64,000 nt of DNA from UBA5793 sp040255465 (GTDB lineage: Bacteria > Planctomycetota > Phycisphaerae > Phycisphaerales > UBA5793), in contig JBDZVA010000002.1 of the NCBI GenBank assembly GCA_040255465.1, positions 124,001 through 188,000 on the forward strand. Direction: 5' to 3'. How positions within the stretch are numbered: position 1 is the first letter of the stretch; each line of letters starts with the position of its first letter. The notes below the pieces were generated by a model that did no database searches, had not been told where the DNA came from, and was given only the letters and a program-made list of their open reading frames with translations. Below, in pieces: positions 8,907 to 17,794 of the stretch. Position numbers and translations under genes: made by a program.

Positions 8907-9932
8907 CTACCGGGCCACGTGCGAGGTCACCATCAGCTCGACCGTCCGGTCATAGAGCATCTTGCCGGGAAACGTCCAGGTCACGATGTTGTTCACCTTG
9001 GTGTCGCCGTTGTGTGACACGATGCTGCCGGGCATCTGCACCGACACTTCAAATCGATCGTCGCCGATGTCCTCGGTGACTTCGTAGGCCTTCTTGTGAA
9101 ACACGAATCGGTTTCGAAAAGAGGCGGTGTCGCGCACATACGCACTTGCCTGCAATGTGGTGATGATCGTGTCCATGGTCACGGTGTCAAACTCCTCGGC
9201 CAGCGCTTCCATGAGTTGCGAATTGTCCTGCTGATCCGCGTTCTTGAGGAGTACGGCGAGCCGGTCGTAGTCCGCCCCTTTGCGCAACTCTTCGAGTGCA
9301 TCGTGAACGGCCAGCCAGGCGTCCTGTGGCGTGTTCGGATTGGTTTCGAGAAACGCCTGACGGGCGAAGATCTCGATCTTGCCGATCGCCACCTTGACGA
9401 GCAATTCGGAGATGCCTTTGAATTCCACAAGGCCAATCTCCTGCCCGGAGTCCTGCTTGGCGGCAAAGGCGCTCGCCTGCTCGCTGACAGCATCCTGAAG
9501 GAACCCGACCTGCGCATAGGCGCGTGGTTCATACGTGCGGTGGAAGTGGTAGTACCAGCCATCGACGCGCTCTTCAATCGTGATCTCGCTGGGAAACTGG
9601 AGGTACGCCTTCTCCATCGGGTCGCTTCGTTCGCCGAATGAAGACGGCAGCTTGACGCCCGCCGGGATCTGGCGGATGGCCGCAAGGCGGTGCAGCAGTT
9701 TGCCTTCCGGCGTTTCCCGCGTGGATCTCTCAACGAGCCAATAGCCGCCGGGCTGCGGCAGCCGGTCGCCTTGTGTGATGTCGTTCTCGTCCTCGCCCTC
9801 GACGATCAATCGAATCTCAGCCGAGCCGTCGGCGTTGACGATGACACGTTCCTTGCGCTCAAGGCAGCCGCTCAGAATGGCAATCGCAAGTACTGCGAGA
9901 AGCCCGGCAGCCATTCTCCTGGATTCGTTCAT
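8907..9932 (-). CDS. Hypothetical lipoprotein
   Basis: 341 residues with an N-terminal lipoprotein signal: hydrophobic stretch, then the lipobox LSGC with the acylated Cys at 23. The mature part begins with ERKERVIVNADGSAEIRLIVEG, a beta-rich repeat start seen in uncharacterised LppM-like or DUF-type lipoproteins. I recognise no catalytic motif. It stands alone, convergent with phoU (29 bases between stops), and its promoter region is shared with divergent trpD. Lipoprotein status is well supported; function is unknown. Confidence 0.8.
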   Translation of the reverse strand: MNESRRMAAGLLAVLAIAILSGCLERKERVIVNADGSAEIRLIVEGEDENDITQGDRLPQPGGYWLVERSTRETPEGKLLHRLAAIRQIPAGVKLPSSFGERSDPMEKAYLQFPSEITIEERVDGWYYHFHRTYEPRAYAQVGFLQDAVSEQASAFAAKQDSGQEIGLVEFKGISELLVKVAIGKIEIFARQAFLETNPNTPQDAWLAVHDALEELRKGADYDRLAVLLKNADQQDNSQLMEALAEEFDTVTMDTIITTLQASAYVRDTASFRNRFVFHKKAYEVTEDIGDDRFEVSVQMPGSIVSHNGDTKVNNIVTWTFPGKMLYDRTVELMVTSHVAR

Positions 9933-10064
9933 GGGATGTCTCCGTGATTGAGAGTCTCGCGGTGCTGTGCGTTGGATCCGGTGAATGATACGGGGCGCGC
10001 TGCCGGTCAGGAATCAAGCAGACGGGGTCATGTGCTCGATCAAGGCACCTAGAATCGCCGCGCC

Positions 10065-11102
10065 ATGACCGACGCTCCGCTCACTGAGTTGCAGCCGTTT
10101 CTCCTTCAGGCGCTCGCCGGAACTCCACTCACCGAGCGGCAGTCGTATGACGCGTTCTCGATTGTGATGGCGGGTCGTGCCGAGTCGACTCAGATCGCCT
10201 CGCTTCTCACGATTCTTGCGGCACGTGGCCCTTCGGTGGAAGAACTGGTGGGGGCGGCCCGGGTCATGCGCGAGCATGTCACCCCCGTGCCGGTCGCTGC
10301 GGAGTGGCGCGACCGACTGATCGACACCTGCGGCACCGGAGGCGCGCGCAAGACCTTCAATGTCTCGACCGCCGCGGCGCTGGTCGCGGCCGGGGCCGGG
10401 GCCGTCGTGGCCAAGCATGGCAATCGGTCACGCACGGGTCGCGGCTCGGCGGAAGTGCTCGAGCGACTCGGCGTGAACATCGCGGCAACGCCGCAGGTGC
10501 AGGCTCGATGCCTCGAGGAAGCCGGGGTGTGTTTCAGTTTCGCCGTGCACCACCATCCCGCGATCAGGCACGCCATGCCCGCGCGCCGGGCGCTGGGCTT
10601 TCCGACGATTTTCAATTTGCTCGGCCCACTGACAAATCCGGCGGGCGCCCGACGCCAACTCATCGGCGTCTATGCGCCGCACCTCGCCGAACTGCTCGCC
10701 CGCACGCTGCTTGAACTCGGCTCGGACCGGGCGATGGTGGTGCATGGGCATGGCGGGCTGGACGAACTCTCCATCGCCGGTTCGAATCACATCAGCCACT
10801 GCCGCGATGGCGGCGTGCGAATCGAACTGAGCGAGCCAAGGCAAGCCGGCATTGCCGCCGCCTCTGACGCGAGTTTGGTCGCTGCCGATGTTAACGATTC
10901 AGCTCGAATCATCGCCCGCGTGCTCGATGGTGTGGCCGGACCCCATCTGGAGATGGTCGTGCTCAATGCCGCCGCGGCGCTCGTGGTTGCAGCGCTGGCG
11001 GAAGATCTTGCCCAGGGCGTGGATCTGGCCCGCGAAGCCATCGCCTGTGGGCGAGCCAGGGCGGCGCTGGATTCGCTCATCCGGGCCTCGAACCAGTCGT
11101 AG
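10065..11102 (+). CDS. trpD: Anthranilate phosphoribosyltransferase TrpD
   Basis: Second step of tryptophan synthesis: anthranilate plus PRPP gives phosphoribosyl-anthranilate. The 345 residues match the family length. Motifs include the PRPP-binding CGTGGARKTFNVST, KHGNRSRTGRGSAEVLE, and LGFPTIFNLLGPLTNPA of the anthranilate side. The usual KHGN-x-S-x-S segment is slightly altered (SRTGRGS) but keeps its glycines. No other trp gene is nearby, so it is a stand-alone member of a scattered pathway. Its stop lies only 2 bases from the stop of the convergent amidohydrolase. Confidence 0.94.
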   Translation: MTDAPLTELQPFLLQALAGTPLTERQSYDAFSIVMAGRAESTQIASLLTILAARGPSVEELVGAARVMREHVTPVPVAAEWRDRLIDTCGTGGARKTFNVSTAAALVAAGAGAVVAKHGNRSRTGRGSAEVLERLGVNIAATPQVQARCLEEAGVCFSFAVHHHPAIRHAMPARRALGFPTIFNLLGPLTNPAGARRQLIGVYAPHLAELLARTLLELGSDRAMVVHGHGGLDELSIAGSNHISHCRDGGVRIELSEPRQAGIAAASDASLVAADVNDSARIIARVLDGVAGPHLEMVVLNAAAALVVAALAEDLAQGVDLAREAIACGRARAALDSLIRASNQS

Positions 11103-11104
11103 CG

Positions 11105-12745
11105 TTATTCCCGCGGCGCTTCGTATCGCTTCACGCCCTCGACGTACACGGCAACGGGATGAATCGATTTCCAATCCACATCATGGTCGAACGGTGAGTG
11201 ATTGAGAATGACGAAATCGGCGGCGAATCCCGGCGCGATGCGCCCGATCTGCTGGTCCATTCCCATGGCGTAGGCGGCGCGCGACGTGTAGCAGCGCAGC
11301 GCTTCGGAGACGGTGATACTCTCCTGCGGCTGCCAGATCTCACCGGCCAGCGTGCGACCCGTCACGGCCGCTTCGACACCAAGCATGGGGTTGATCGAGA
11401 CCACGGACCAGTCAGAGCCGAACGAAACCACCGCGCCGGCATCAAGCAGTGACCTGTAGGCATAACTCGATTTCGATCTCTCGGCGCCGATGATGGCCTC
11501 GGCGTAGCGCCCGTCATCAGCCTTGTGGTAGGGCTGCATCGACGCGATCACGCCGAGATCGCCAAAGCGCTGAATGTCATCTGCAAGCAGATGCTGCGCA
11601 TGTTCGCTGCGGCAGCGCGCCGCCCGCAGATTCGGGAATGCCGCAGTGAGCGAATTGAGGAGATAGTCGTTCGCCTCATCGCCAATGGCGTGGACGATCG
11701 CCTGAAGTCCGGCCGACTGTGCGGCTGCGAGGTTGCGGGCAAACGTGCCGTCTTCAACCCCGTCCTGGTACAGGCCGCGCCAGTTGGGACGATCAGGCGG
11801 GTTTCCGAGGAAGGGTTCGCGCATCATCGCAGTCCGCGAGCCGAGGCTGCCATCGAGATACGCCTTCAGACCGCGCACCTGGACCCAGCCCGGCCTCCCG
11901 CGGAACCGCTTTACGAGGTCAGTCGCCCCGGCCCAGTCGTCTGCCGTGGGATAGAGACAGAATCGCAGGGGCAGATCGAGATCGATGGCGAGCGCTTCAT
12001 ATGCCGGGAGATCGCCGATGCCTGGAATGTCCGAAACAGCAGTGATGCCGTTGGCAAGCGCGTGCTCGATGGCGGCGTGCAGGGCTTTGACCTTCTCCTC
12101 CCGAGTTGGCTCGGGAATGAATCGCGACACCAGAGACATGGCCGACTCGCGCAGAATGCCGGTGGGTTCGCCGGTCCGGGGGTCGCGATCGATGACGCCG
12201 CCCACGGGATCCTCCGGCCCGTCTCTGGTGATGCCCGCAAGGCGCAGCGCCACCGAGTTGACCAGCGCCGAGTGCCCATCCATGCGCTCGAGCATAAGGG
12301 GATGATTGCCGGTGACGGGATCGATCCACTCTTTTGTGGGGTTCTCGGGGCTGACCCAGCTTTCGACCGACCAGCGGCCGCCGAGGATCCACTTGCCCGG
12401 CGCGAGGTTGGCGGACCAGTGCGCGATGCTGCGGATGAACTCGTTCTTGTCCGCGACCTCGCGCAGTTGCAGCTCAGCCAACCCCATCCCACCGCCAAGC
12501 ATGTGCACGTGAGAATCGATCAACCCGGGGATCACGACGCGCTGTTGCGCATCGATTCGAACCGTGTGCGGAGTGATCGAATCGGGCAGCGGCTCGCCGA
12601 CGTACACAAACCGACCATCCTGAACGATGGCAAATGGCTCGAAGCCGGCAATGCCGTCGCTCCAGATGCGGGCATTCTCAATGACCAGATCGGCGCGGTA
12701 GGGGGACTGCAGGAGAATCGCAGCGGCGGCAAGAGTGGTGATCAT
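11105..12745 (-). CDS. YtcJ-like amidohydrolase (amidohydrolase_3 family)
   Basis: 546-residue metal-dependent hydrolase. It has the N-terminal metal motif DSHVHMLGGG, and downstream histidines and aspartates in VHAIGDEAND, SEHAQHL and SFGSDWSVV. The small beta-sandwich of the fold closes the C-terminus (PGFAADFVILNHSPF). YtcJ-like enzymes cleave N-acyl or amide bonds; the substrate cannot be read from the sequence. The first dozen residues are hydrophobic and could be a weak export signal, but the signal is short. It lies 41 bases downstream of the NFU gene on the same strand, so cotranscription is possible. Confidence 0.9.
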   Translation of the reverse strand: MITTLAAAAILLQSPYRADLVIENARIWSDGIAGFEPFAIVQDGRFVYVGEPLPDSITPHTVRIDAQQRVVIPGLIDSHVHMLGGGMGLAELQLREVADKNEFIRSIAHWSANLAPGKWILGGRWSVESWVSPENPTKEWIDPVTGNHPLMLERMDGHSALVNSVALRLAGITRDGPEDPVGGVIDRDPRTGEPTGILRESAMSLVSRFIPEPTREEKVKALHAAIEHALANGITAVSDIPGIGDLPAYEALAIDLDLPLRFCLYPTADDWAGATDLVKRFRGRPGWVQVRGLKAYLDGSLGSRTAMMREPFLGNPPDRPNWRGLYQDGVEDGTFARNLAAAQSAGLQAIVHAIGDEANDYLLNSLTAAFPNLRAARCRSEHAQHLLADDIQRFGDLGVIASMQPYHKADDGRYAEAIIGAERSKSSYAYRSLLDAGAVVSFGSDWSVVSINPMLGVEAAVTGRTLAGEIWQPQESITVSEALRCYTSRAAYAMGMDQQIGRIAPGFAADFVILNHSPFDHDVDWKSIHPVAVYVEGVKRYEAPRE

Positions 12746-12786
12746 GCCGATACCATCGCCGCCAATGCCGTCAAGTCAACAGGGAC

Positions 12787-13035
12787 TCAGGCGACGGGTT
12801 CGACGCCCGTGATCATCGGCAGACGCTGCTTGAGGTTGCGTTCGATGCCGGATTGGAGCGTGAGCGTGCTCGACGGGCAGCCGTAGCAGGCCCCGTGGAA
12901 GCGGATGCGCACGACTCCCGCGTCGGTCACTTCGACGAGCTCGACGTCGCCGCCGTCGGCCTGCATGGCCGGACGGATCAGGTTGATGACGCGGTCAACC
13001 TGTTCGAAAAGTGTCGGTTCGGCGGTCTGTGCCAT
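12787..13035 (-). CDS. NifU-like C-terminal (NFU) iron-sulfur scaffold protein
   Basis: 82-residue stand-alone NFU domain. The family core is present: RPAMQADGGDVELVEV, then the cluster-binding CxxC as CYGCPSS (Cys 50 and 53) and LQSGIERNLKQRLP. NFU proteins carry and transfer [4Fe-4S] clusters to client enzymes. No other Isc/Suf gene is nearby. It is divergent from the lipoprotein gene at 13153 and upstream of the amidohydrolase. The assignment is firm; the client proteins are unknown. Confidence 0.93.
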   Translation of the reverse strand: MAQTAEPTLFEQVDRVINLIRPAMQADGGDVELVEVTDAGVVRIRFHGACYGCPSSTLTLQSGIERNLKQRLPMITGVEPVA

Positions 13036-13152
13036 GGCGTATCCGTCGGAGAAATGGAAGTCAGGCGGCCCACGTCGGCCGCACCCAATGGTAAACGAGC
13101 GACGGCACGCGTTCCAGAGACCCTCGCCGGGGGCCGCTTCCTACAATTTGCG

Positions 13153-14667
13153 ATGATCGATCGAGCAGCATCTACGCAGGCAGGTGAGCCGTTCTGGTGT
13201 CTGTCCAGGCAACCGTTTCTCCCGCGTATTCGCGCGGGACTGGCGCCGCTCGGGTTCATGGCAGTGGTCGTCTGCATCACCGCGTGCGGCGGACCGCGCG
13301 AGTTTGACGATCCCATCGCCGCCATGACCGATCCGCGCTTCACGGCCAGCGAGAATCAGGCCGCGATGGACCAGGCGCGCGCAAAGTACCCGGATGATCC
13401 GAACCGCATTGAACAACTCAAGGAGATCGTCAGCGGGCCCTCATACTCGATCGAATTCCGCGCTGAGGCCTGGCGCCAGTTGGAGGAACACGATCCTCAG
13501 GAAGCCAAGGCGGTCATCGAATATCGGATGCCCACGCACCCGGCGTGGGGTTTTGTCGAGTGGGCCTGCCAGTTGATCGCAGATCGCGGCTGGATCGACA
13601 TGACGCCCTCGCTCGTGCGCTCGCTCTATCGACCGTCCCCGGCCTTTGACGACGAGACGCGGCCGGAACGACTGGCGCTGCAGAGCCTCCATCCCGGTCA
13701 GGACGTTCGCGAGATTGTCTTCGATGTCGTCGTGACGCCGCCGGACAACGCCGTCCACGCGACGTGGCGCCTCGCGGCCTGGGAACTGCTCAATCGACTC
13801 GGTGAGCCGGACCTCTGGCAGGATCGCCTCGCGGCTCTCAACACCGACGATTCATTTCTGACGGACTTGCGGAGCGGCTACGTCGAACTCGGCGTGATTG
13901 CCCGCACGCGCGAAGAAGTGCTCTGGCTGCAGGATCTGCGCAAGCCGGAGCACGAACAGTGGTGGAGCCAATGCCGCGATATCGTCGCTTCGCTGCCCAA
14001 GGACAAGCGGCAGGATCTGCACTTGCGTCATCTCGCCGTACTGGTGCGCGTCGCTGAGTACCACCCCCAGTGGCTTGCGCTGTCGACCGAGTCGCTGCTG
14101 GCGGAGCTGGAGGCGCGATGGGTCGGGCGATCACATTTTCATCCGGATGCGATCATGTCCGCCCGCACGATGAACACCGGACCACAGAGTCTGCGCGAGT
14201 GGGGACCCCGATTGTCCTGGGCGGACCTGCTGTGCATCCGCCTCGCCGACGCGATGGTGTTCGACCCGGGAATGGTCTCAGACCTGTTTCCGCAGGCGCA
14301 GCGCGATCGTGAAGATACGAGTACGGAGTATGGCGGACTGGTTGACTATGTCGACAGCCGACCGCATCCGATTCTCTATCCGCCGCTGCAGCGATCGCAC
14401 GACAAGAAGTTTTACGCCCCCGGTTCGATGGTGCAGGCAGGTCATCGCGCGCCGTTTCACTACCACTTCCACGTTCAGCAAGTGCAGAACGCTGAGTTCG
14501 CCGGACCCGGTGGTGGTGATCGCGAATACGCCAACTCGATGGCGATCAACGGGCTTGTGTTCACCAGCGTCCGCGAGGGCAAGTTGAACGCAGACTTCTA
14601 CACCGAAGGCGGTGTCGTCATCGATCTTGGCACGCTTGAACGCGGCGGCGGGACTGTTTCGCGCTGA
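13153..14667 (+). CDS. Hypothetical lipoprotein
   Basis: 504 residues from ATG 13153. The open frame extends upstream across the NFU gene on the other strand, but that part is compositional noise. The N-terminus carries a positively charged stretch, a hydrophobic core and CITACGG, a plausible lipobox with Cys 45; ATG 13258 would give a very short signal and is a weaker choice. The middle is helical and charged. The C-terminal 70 residues are Gly- and aromatic-rich (HYHFHVQQVQNAEF, then MAINGLVFTS). I recognise no family. It converges with the PSP1 gene, 12 bases between stops. Confidence 0.7.
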   Translation: MIDRAASTQAGEPFWCLSRQPFLPRIRAGLAPLGFMAVVVCITACGGPREFDDPIAAMTDPRFTASENQAAMDQARAKYPDDPNRIEQLKEIVSGPSYSIEFRAEAWRQLEEHDPQEAKAVIEYRMPTHPAWGFVEWACQLIADRGWIDMTPSLVRSLYRPSPAFDDETRPERLALQSLHPGQDVREIVFDVVVTPPDNAVHATWRLAAWELLNRLGEPDLWQDRLAALNTDDSFLTDLRSGYVELGVIARTREEVLWLQDLRKPEHEQWWSQCRDIVASLPKDKRQDLHLRHLAVLVRVAEYHPQWLALSTESLLAELEARWVGRSHFHPDAIMSARTMNTGPQSLREWGPRLSWADLLCIRLADAMVFDPGMVSDLFPQAQRDREDTSTEYGGLVDYVDSRPHPILYPPLQRSHDKKFYAPGSMVQAGHRAPFHYHFHVQQVQNAEFAGPGGGDREYANSMAINGLVFTSVREGKLNADFYTEGGVVIDLGTLERGGGTVSR

Positions 14668-14679
14668 GTTCTGACGCGA

Positions 14680-16179
14680 TCACCCGCCCTCAGGCGGCGG
14701 CGACCCGCCGCCCCCGTCTCCACCGCCACCGCGACGACGGCGCTTCCGCCCGCCGCGCCGACGTCGTTTGCGCTTCTGACCATCGCCCTGAGGGCCGCTA
14801 CTGCCGCCCGATGCTTCAGGAGCCGAATCAGCCTCTGAGCCCGATGAAGCGCTCGCGTCGCGGGATGCCTGTGCATCGGCCGGCCGATCCGATCGGTTTC
14901 GCCGCCGGCCGCGTCGTTTGCGCCGCGGCGGCTGATCGCCAGCAGGTGGGTTGCCATCGGTTGGCTGGGCCTGCGCCGCCTCGCCGGGCGTCGGCTCGGG
15001 CCGCCGGTCGCGCGAGCGGTGCCGCTTCTGTCTCGGCAGGGGTTGGTCCGTCGAGCTCTCTGAGGGCTGAGCCTGGCCGCCGACGCGATCGGCCACCTCT
15101 TGTTCGCTCAGGCCGCGCAGCGGATCTTCACCCCTGCCCCGGCGCGGGCGATCTGATCCTCGTCGCCCATCCCGGCTGGGTTCCGCTCGCTCCGGCGCGG
15201 CCGGACGCGCCGGGATCGAATCAGGATCACAGAGTTGTTCAACGGGCACGGCGATGCGCGTGCCGTCTGCCTCGAGTTGGACGAGTACGAGTTGCGTGAG
15301 AATCTGCGAGTCCATCACGATGCCCGGGCCGTCAGGCGTCCCGACGCGCGTCTTGCGATGCGGCAGGTTCTTCTTCAGGTCGGCGTAGGTCTGGTCCTCG
15401 TAGCGCAGGCAGCACATGAGCCGTCCGCATCGCCCGGAGATCTTGAGCGGATCGAGCGTGCCCTTCTGAACCTTGGCCGATTTCATCGACACCGGCTTGA
15501 GCACCTTGAGGAACTGTTTGCAGCAGCAGTGTTGGCCGCATCGCTCGTAGTCGGCGGTCAATCTCGCTTCTTCGCGCGCGCCAACCTGGCGCAGCTCGAC
15601 GCGCGAATGAAACTCCTCCGAGAGCACCTGCACGAGATCGCGAAAGTCGATCCGGTTCTCCGAAGTGAAATAGACTGTGAGGACCTCCTCGCCCAGGATC
15701 GGCTCGATGTCCACGATCTTCATGGATAGATGCTGCTCGGCGACGATTTCGCGGATGCGTTTGAGCATCGGTCGCTTGAGTTCCTTGAGCCGCTCCATGT
15801 GCTGGAGGTCTTCGATCGCCGCGATGCGCAGCACCCGGCCACTGGTGGTGAAGGGGTATTGCCTGCCGCCGGAGTTCTCGATGTAGTCGAGCATTTCGCG
15901 CCGGGTCAGGCTCTTTCCACATCCGCCATTGGAGCAGGTGGTGGTGAGCATCTCGCCGATCTCGGTGCCGCGAGGCGTCTTGAGAACGAACTTGGTGCCG
16001 CAGCCGGGGACGCGATCGAGCCGGGCGGGAAACTCCCCGATCATCCCGGTCTGGCCGTACTTGACGACGATCGTCTCCGGCGGCGAAAGTCGCTGGTAGG
16101 CGAGCAACTCCTGGTCGCTCAGGCCCCGCGCTTTGGGATCGGCTTCCGCCTCGAAGCGAGGCAGGGGAACGATGGGCAT
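14680..16179 (-). CDS. PSP1 domain (RicT/YaaT-like) protein with basic low-complexity tail
   Basis: 499 residues. The first 330 match the PSP1/RicT family: VVKYGQTGMIGEF near the N-terminus, a PSP1 core, and the cysteine pairs of the family's iron-sulfur site (Cys 214 and 218-220 in CGQHCCCKQ; Cys 251, 256 and 257 in CGRLMCC). A further pair, Cys 82 and 87, sits in an insertion. RicT in Bacillus helps target RNase Y to mRNAs. From about 330 the chain becomes Arg/Lys/Gly/Pro-rich and ends RRRGGGGDGGGGSPP, a tail that could bind RNA (inference). The RNA-processing role is carried over from the family. Confidence 0.88.
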   Translation of the reverse strand: MPIVPLPRFEAEADPKARGLSDQELLAYQRLSPPETIVVKYGQTGMIGEFPARLDRVPGCGTKFVLKTPRGTEIGEMLTTTCSNGGCGKSLTRREMLDYIENSGGRQYPFTTSGRVLRIAAIEDLQHMERLKELKRPMLKRIREIVAEQHLSMKIVDIEPILGEEVLTVYFTSENRIDFRDLVQVLSEEFHSRVELRQVGAREEARLTADYERCGQHCCCKQFLKVLKPVSMKSAKVQKGTLDPLKISGRCGRLMCCLRYEDQTYADLKKNLPHRKTRVGTPDGPGIVMDSQILTQLVLVQLEADGTRIAVPVEQLCDPDSIPARPAAPERAEPSRDGRRGSDRPRRGRGEDPLRGLSEQEVADRVGGQAQPSESSTDQPLPRQKRHRSRDRRPEPTPGEAAQAQPTDGNPPAGDQPPRRKRRGRRRNRSDRPADAQASRDASASSGSEADSAPEASGGSSGPQGDGQKRKRRRRGGRKRRRRGGGGDGGGGSPPPEGG

Positions 16180-16399
16180 GGGTCATGGTCCTTCCGCGCG
16201 TCTCGGAAGTCGTAACGACACTGGCCCGTGGCGCGGCACACCACAGAGGCGGCCGACACAGGTCAAGAATCGACGATTTGGCGCCAAGGAAGGGTTTTTA
16301 GCACTCGCCGCACTCCCTGGCGGCCGCGGCGAGGTCCAGACGCGAACGGTGTCGACCTGAAGTCGACTCAGGACTCAGTATAGCGGGACGCCGACGGGA

Positions 16400-16723
16400 T
16401 TACTTGCCATCGCCCTTGGCGGTCATGCGGGCGACCCACTCCCCGACGTCCTGGAAATCGAGCAGATCCATTCCGCCACCGGCGCGAGCCTCGTAGACGA
16501 AGATGCGGCCCGAGCGTTTTTCGAGCACGTAGAGCAACTCCTCATTGCCCCCCTTGGTGGTGACGAGGCCATACTCGCCGCCGTCGACGGCCATCTCGGC
16601 TCTGGCGGTGTTGCCCGCAAGCTGGCCGGCCTGAGTCAGGATGAAGGCAACGAGAATAAAGGCCGACGCCCAGAGTGAGGCGGCGGCGGTCAACGTGGCG
16701 GTTCGATTCGGTGTATTCGACAT
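16400..16723 (-). CDS. Small membrane-anchored protein, paralogue of the next upstream gene
   Basis: 107 residues from ATG 16723, which has a weak GGAA SD; an ATG at 16756 adds 11 residues without one. A hydrophobic segment (about 15-38) ends in TARAEM, so the protein is exported or anchored. The rest reads as two or three beta strands with EYGLVTTKGG and LLYVLEKRSGRIFVYE. The upstream protein (16784-17080) has the same order with DYVIVGGS and AIYVLDQRSGALLSF. The two genes are 60 bases apart on the same strand and probably arose by duplication. Function unknown. Confidence 0.7.
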   Translation of the reverse strand: MSNTPNRTATLTAAASLWASAFILVAFILTQAGQLAGNTARAEMAVDGGEYGLVTTKGGNEELLYVLEKRSGRIFVYEARAGGGMDLLDFQDVGEWVARMTAKGDGK

Positions 16724-16783
16724 GGCTTGGTTCCAATCCGTTCTGGAGTTCAGCATTTAGTGCGGTGACACGTCCGGCCGCGA

Positions 16784-17080
16784 TCAGCGCGAGGGCGCTG
16801 CTCGCTTGCTGTCGTTGACCACACTTCGGACCGCGATGCCATTGAGCCGCTTGGTTGAACGATCGTACAGGAAACTGAGCAGTGCACCGCTGCGCTGGTC
16901 GAGCACGTAGATTGCGTTCGTGGTGGCGCCGTTGATGCTGCCGCCAACGATCACGTAATCTCCAGCCGCGCTGCCGCCCTCGGCTCGCACGGTCGGAGCG
17001 AAATTCACCAGAGCAAGTACAGCCAGCAGCACGATGTTCAGTGCGATCAGGCCGCCGATGGGATTGCGTCGTCGTTTCAT
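16784..17080 (-). CDS. Small membrane-anchored protein
   Basis: 98 residues, starting at ATG 17080 with an excellent GAGGAGG SD 8 bases upstream. Basic N-terminus (MKRRRNP), hydrophobic stretch to about 31, then RAEGG, looking like a signal peptide or anchor. The exported part has DYVIVGGSINGATTNAIYVL followed by DQRSGALLSF, the same module as in the downstream paralogue. Family unknown to me. Confidence 0.75.
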   Translation of the reverse strand: MKRRRNPIGGLIALNIVLLAVLALVNFAPTVRAEGGSAAGDYVIVGGSINGATTNAIYVLDQRSGALLSFLYDRSTKRLNGIAVRSVVNDSKRAAPSR

Positions 17081-17196
17081 AATGAGCCTCCTCGTGACTC
17101 CGGATGCCGCGCTCTCGCGGTCTGGTCAGGTTTCCACACACTTGGATGCACGCGGCCGCAGATCCATGCGACCGCCGGTCATGGATACTAGATCGA

Positions 17197-17772
17197 TCAG
17201 GGGGCGGCGACGTGGGGCTCGCGAATCAACCGATGCACTTCGAACGGGCGACTGATGCGGCCAAACGCCGCCGTTGGCACCGACCACGTCTGCCAGCGGG
17301 CGCTTCGACGCACCATGTGCGCCTGATAATCGTCCAAATCGACGCAGCGCAGGGCGTACCACCGATCGCGGTAACTGAAGATCTCCTGAAAGAGTGAATC
17401 GGGCGGCTGGGCCTCGCACCAGTAGAGAAACACGAACACCGCCCGAAACGCCTCGCCAAAAAGGTGCTGCCAGGCCGAGAGCGATTCGACATCATCATCC
17501 GTGACCCAGGACTCGAGCCGGCCCACCGCGTGACCCGATGCGGCGCTGCGGCGCGTGGCGCACTTGCGCCCCTTGACGTCAAGCAGCAGATTGCCCTGCG
17601 GGCTGTACACAACAAAATCAAATGACTTGAGGGCATCACCGCTCGGCTTGGCCGGGTGCATGTGCGGCTGGGTCAGCGCCTTGCGGGCTTCATCCACGGC
17701 GACATACGGCACGCGATTGGCGCGCAGGTAGTGCTCGAAGGCCTGCTCATAGTGGAATCGACGCTGAGCCAT
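17197..17772 (-). CDS. HYExAFE-family protein, PD-(D/E)XK nuclease-like
   Basis: 191 residues from ATG 17772; a longer frame to 17880 overlaps the acyltransferase gene and lacks a good start. It begins MAQRRFHYEQAFEHYLR, which matches the HYExAFE signature I associate with planctomycetes. The segment SFDFVVYSPQGNLLLDVKGRK places Asp 52, Asp 65 and Lys 67 as in the D...(D/E)xK core of restriction-like nucleases. Its substrate, if any, is unknown. It is the last gene of the glycan cluster, 22 bases after the acyltransferase, but may be there by chance. Confidence 0.78.
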   Translation of the reverse strand: MAQRRFHYEQAFEHYLRANRVPYVAVDEARKALTQPHMHPAKPSGDALKSFDFVVYSPQGNLLLDVKGRKCATRRSAASGHAVGRLESWVTDDDVESLSAWQHLFGEAFRAVFVFLYWCEAQPPDSLFQEIFSYRDRWYALRCVDLDDYQAHMVRRSARWQTWSVPTAAFGRISRPFEVHRLIREPHVAAP

Positions 17773-17794
17773 GCCAATCAAGCATAGGGCCGGC

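Noticed and set aside
11525..12886. 453-codon frame opposite the amidohydrolase
   Set aside because: Antisense to a gene with intact metal-binding motifs; no motif of its own.
12853..13152. N-terminal extension of the lipoprotein gene at 13153
   Set aside because: It overlaps the NFU gene on the other strand, and the signal peptide and Cys lie downstream of 13153.
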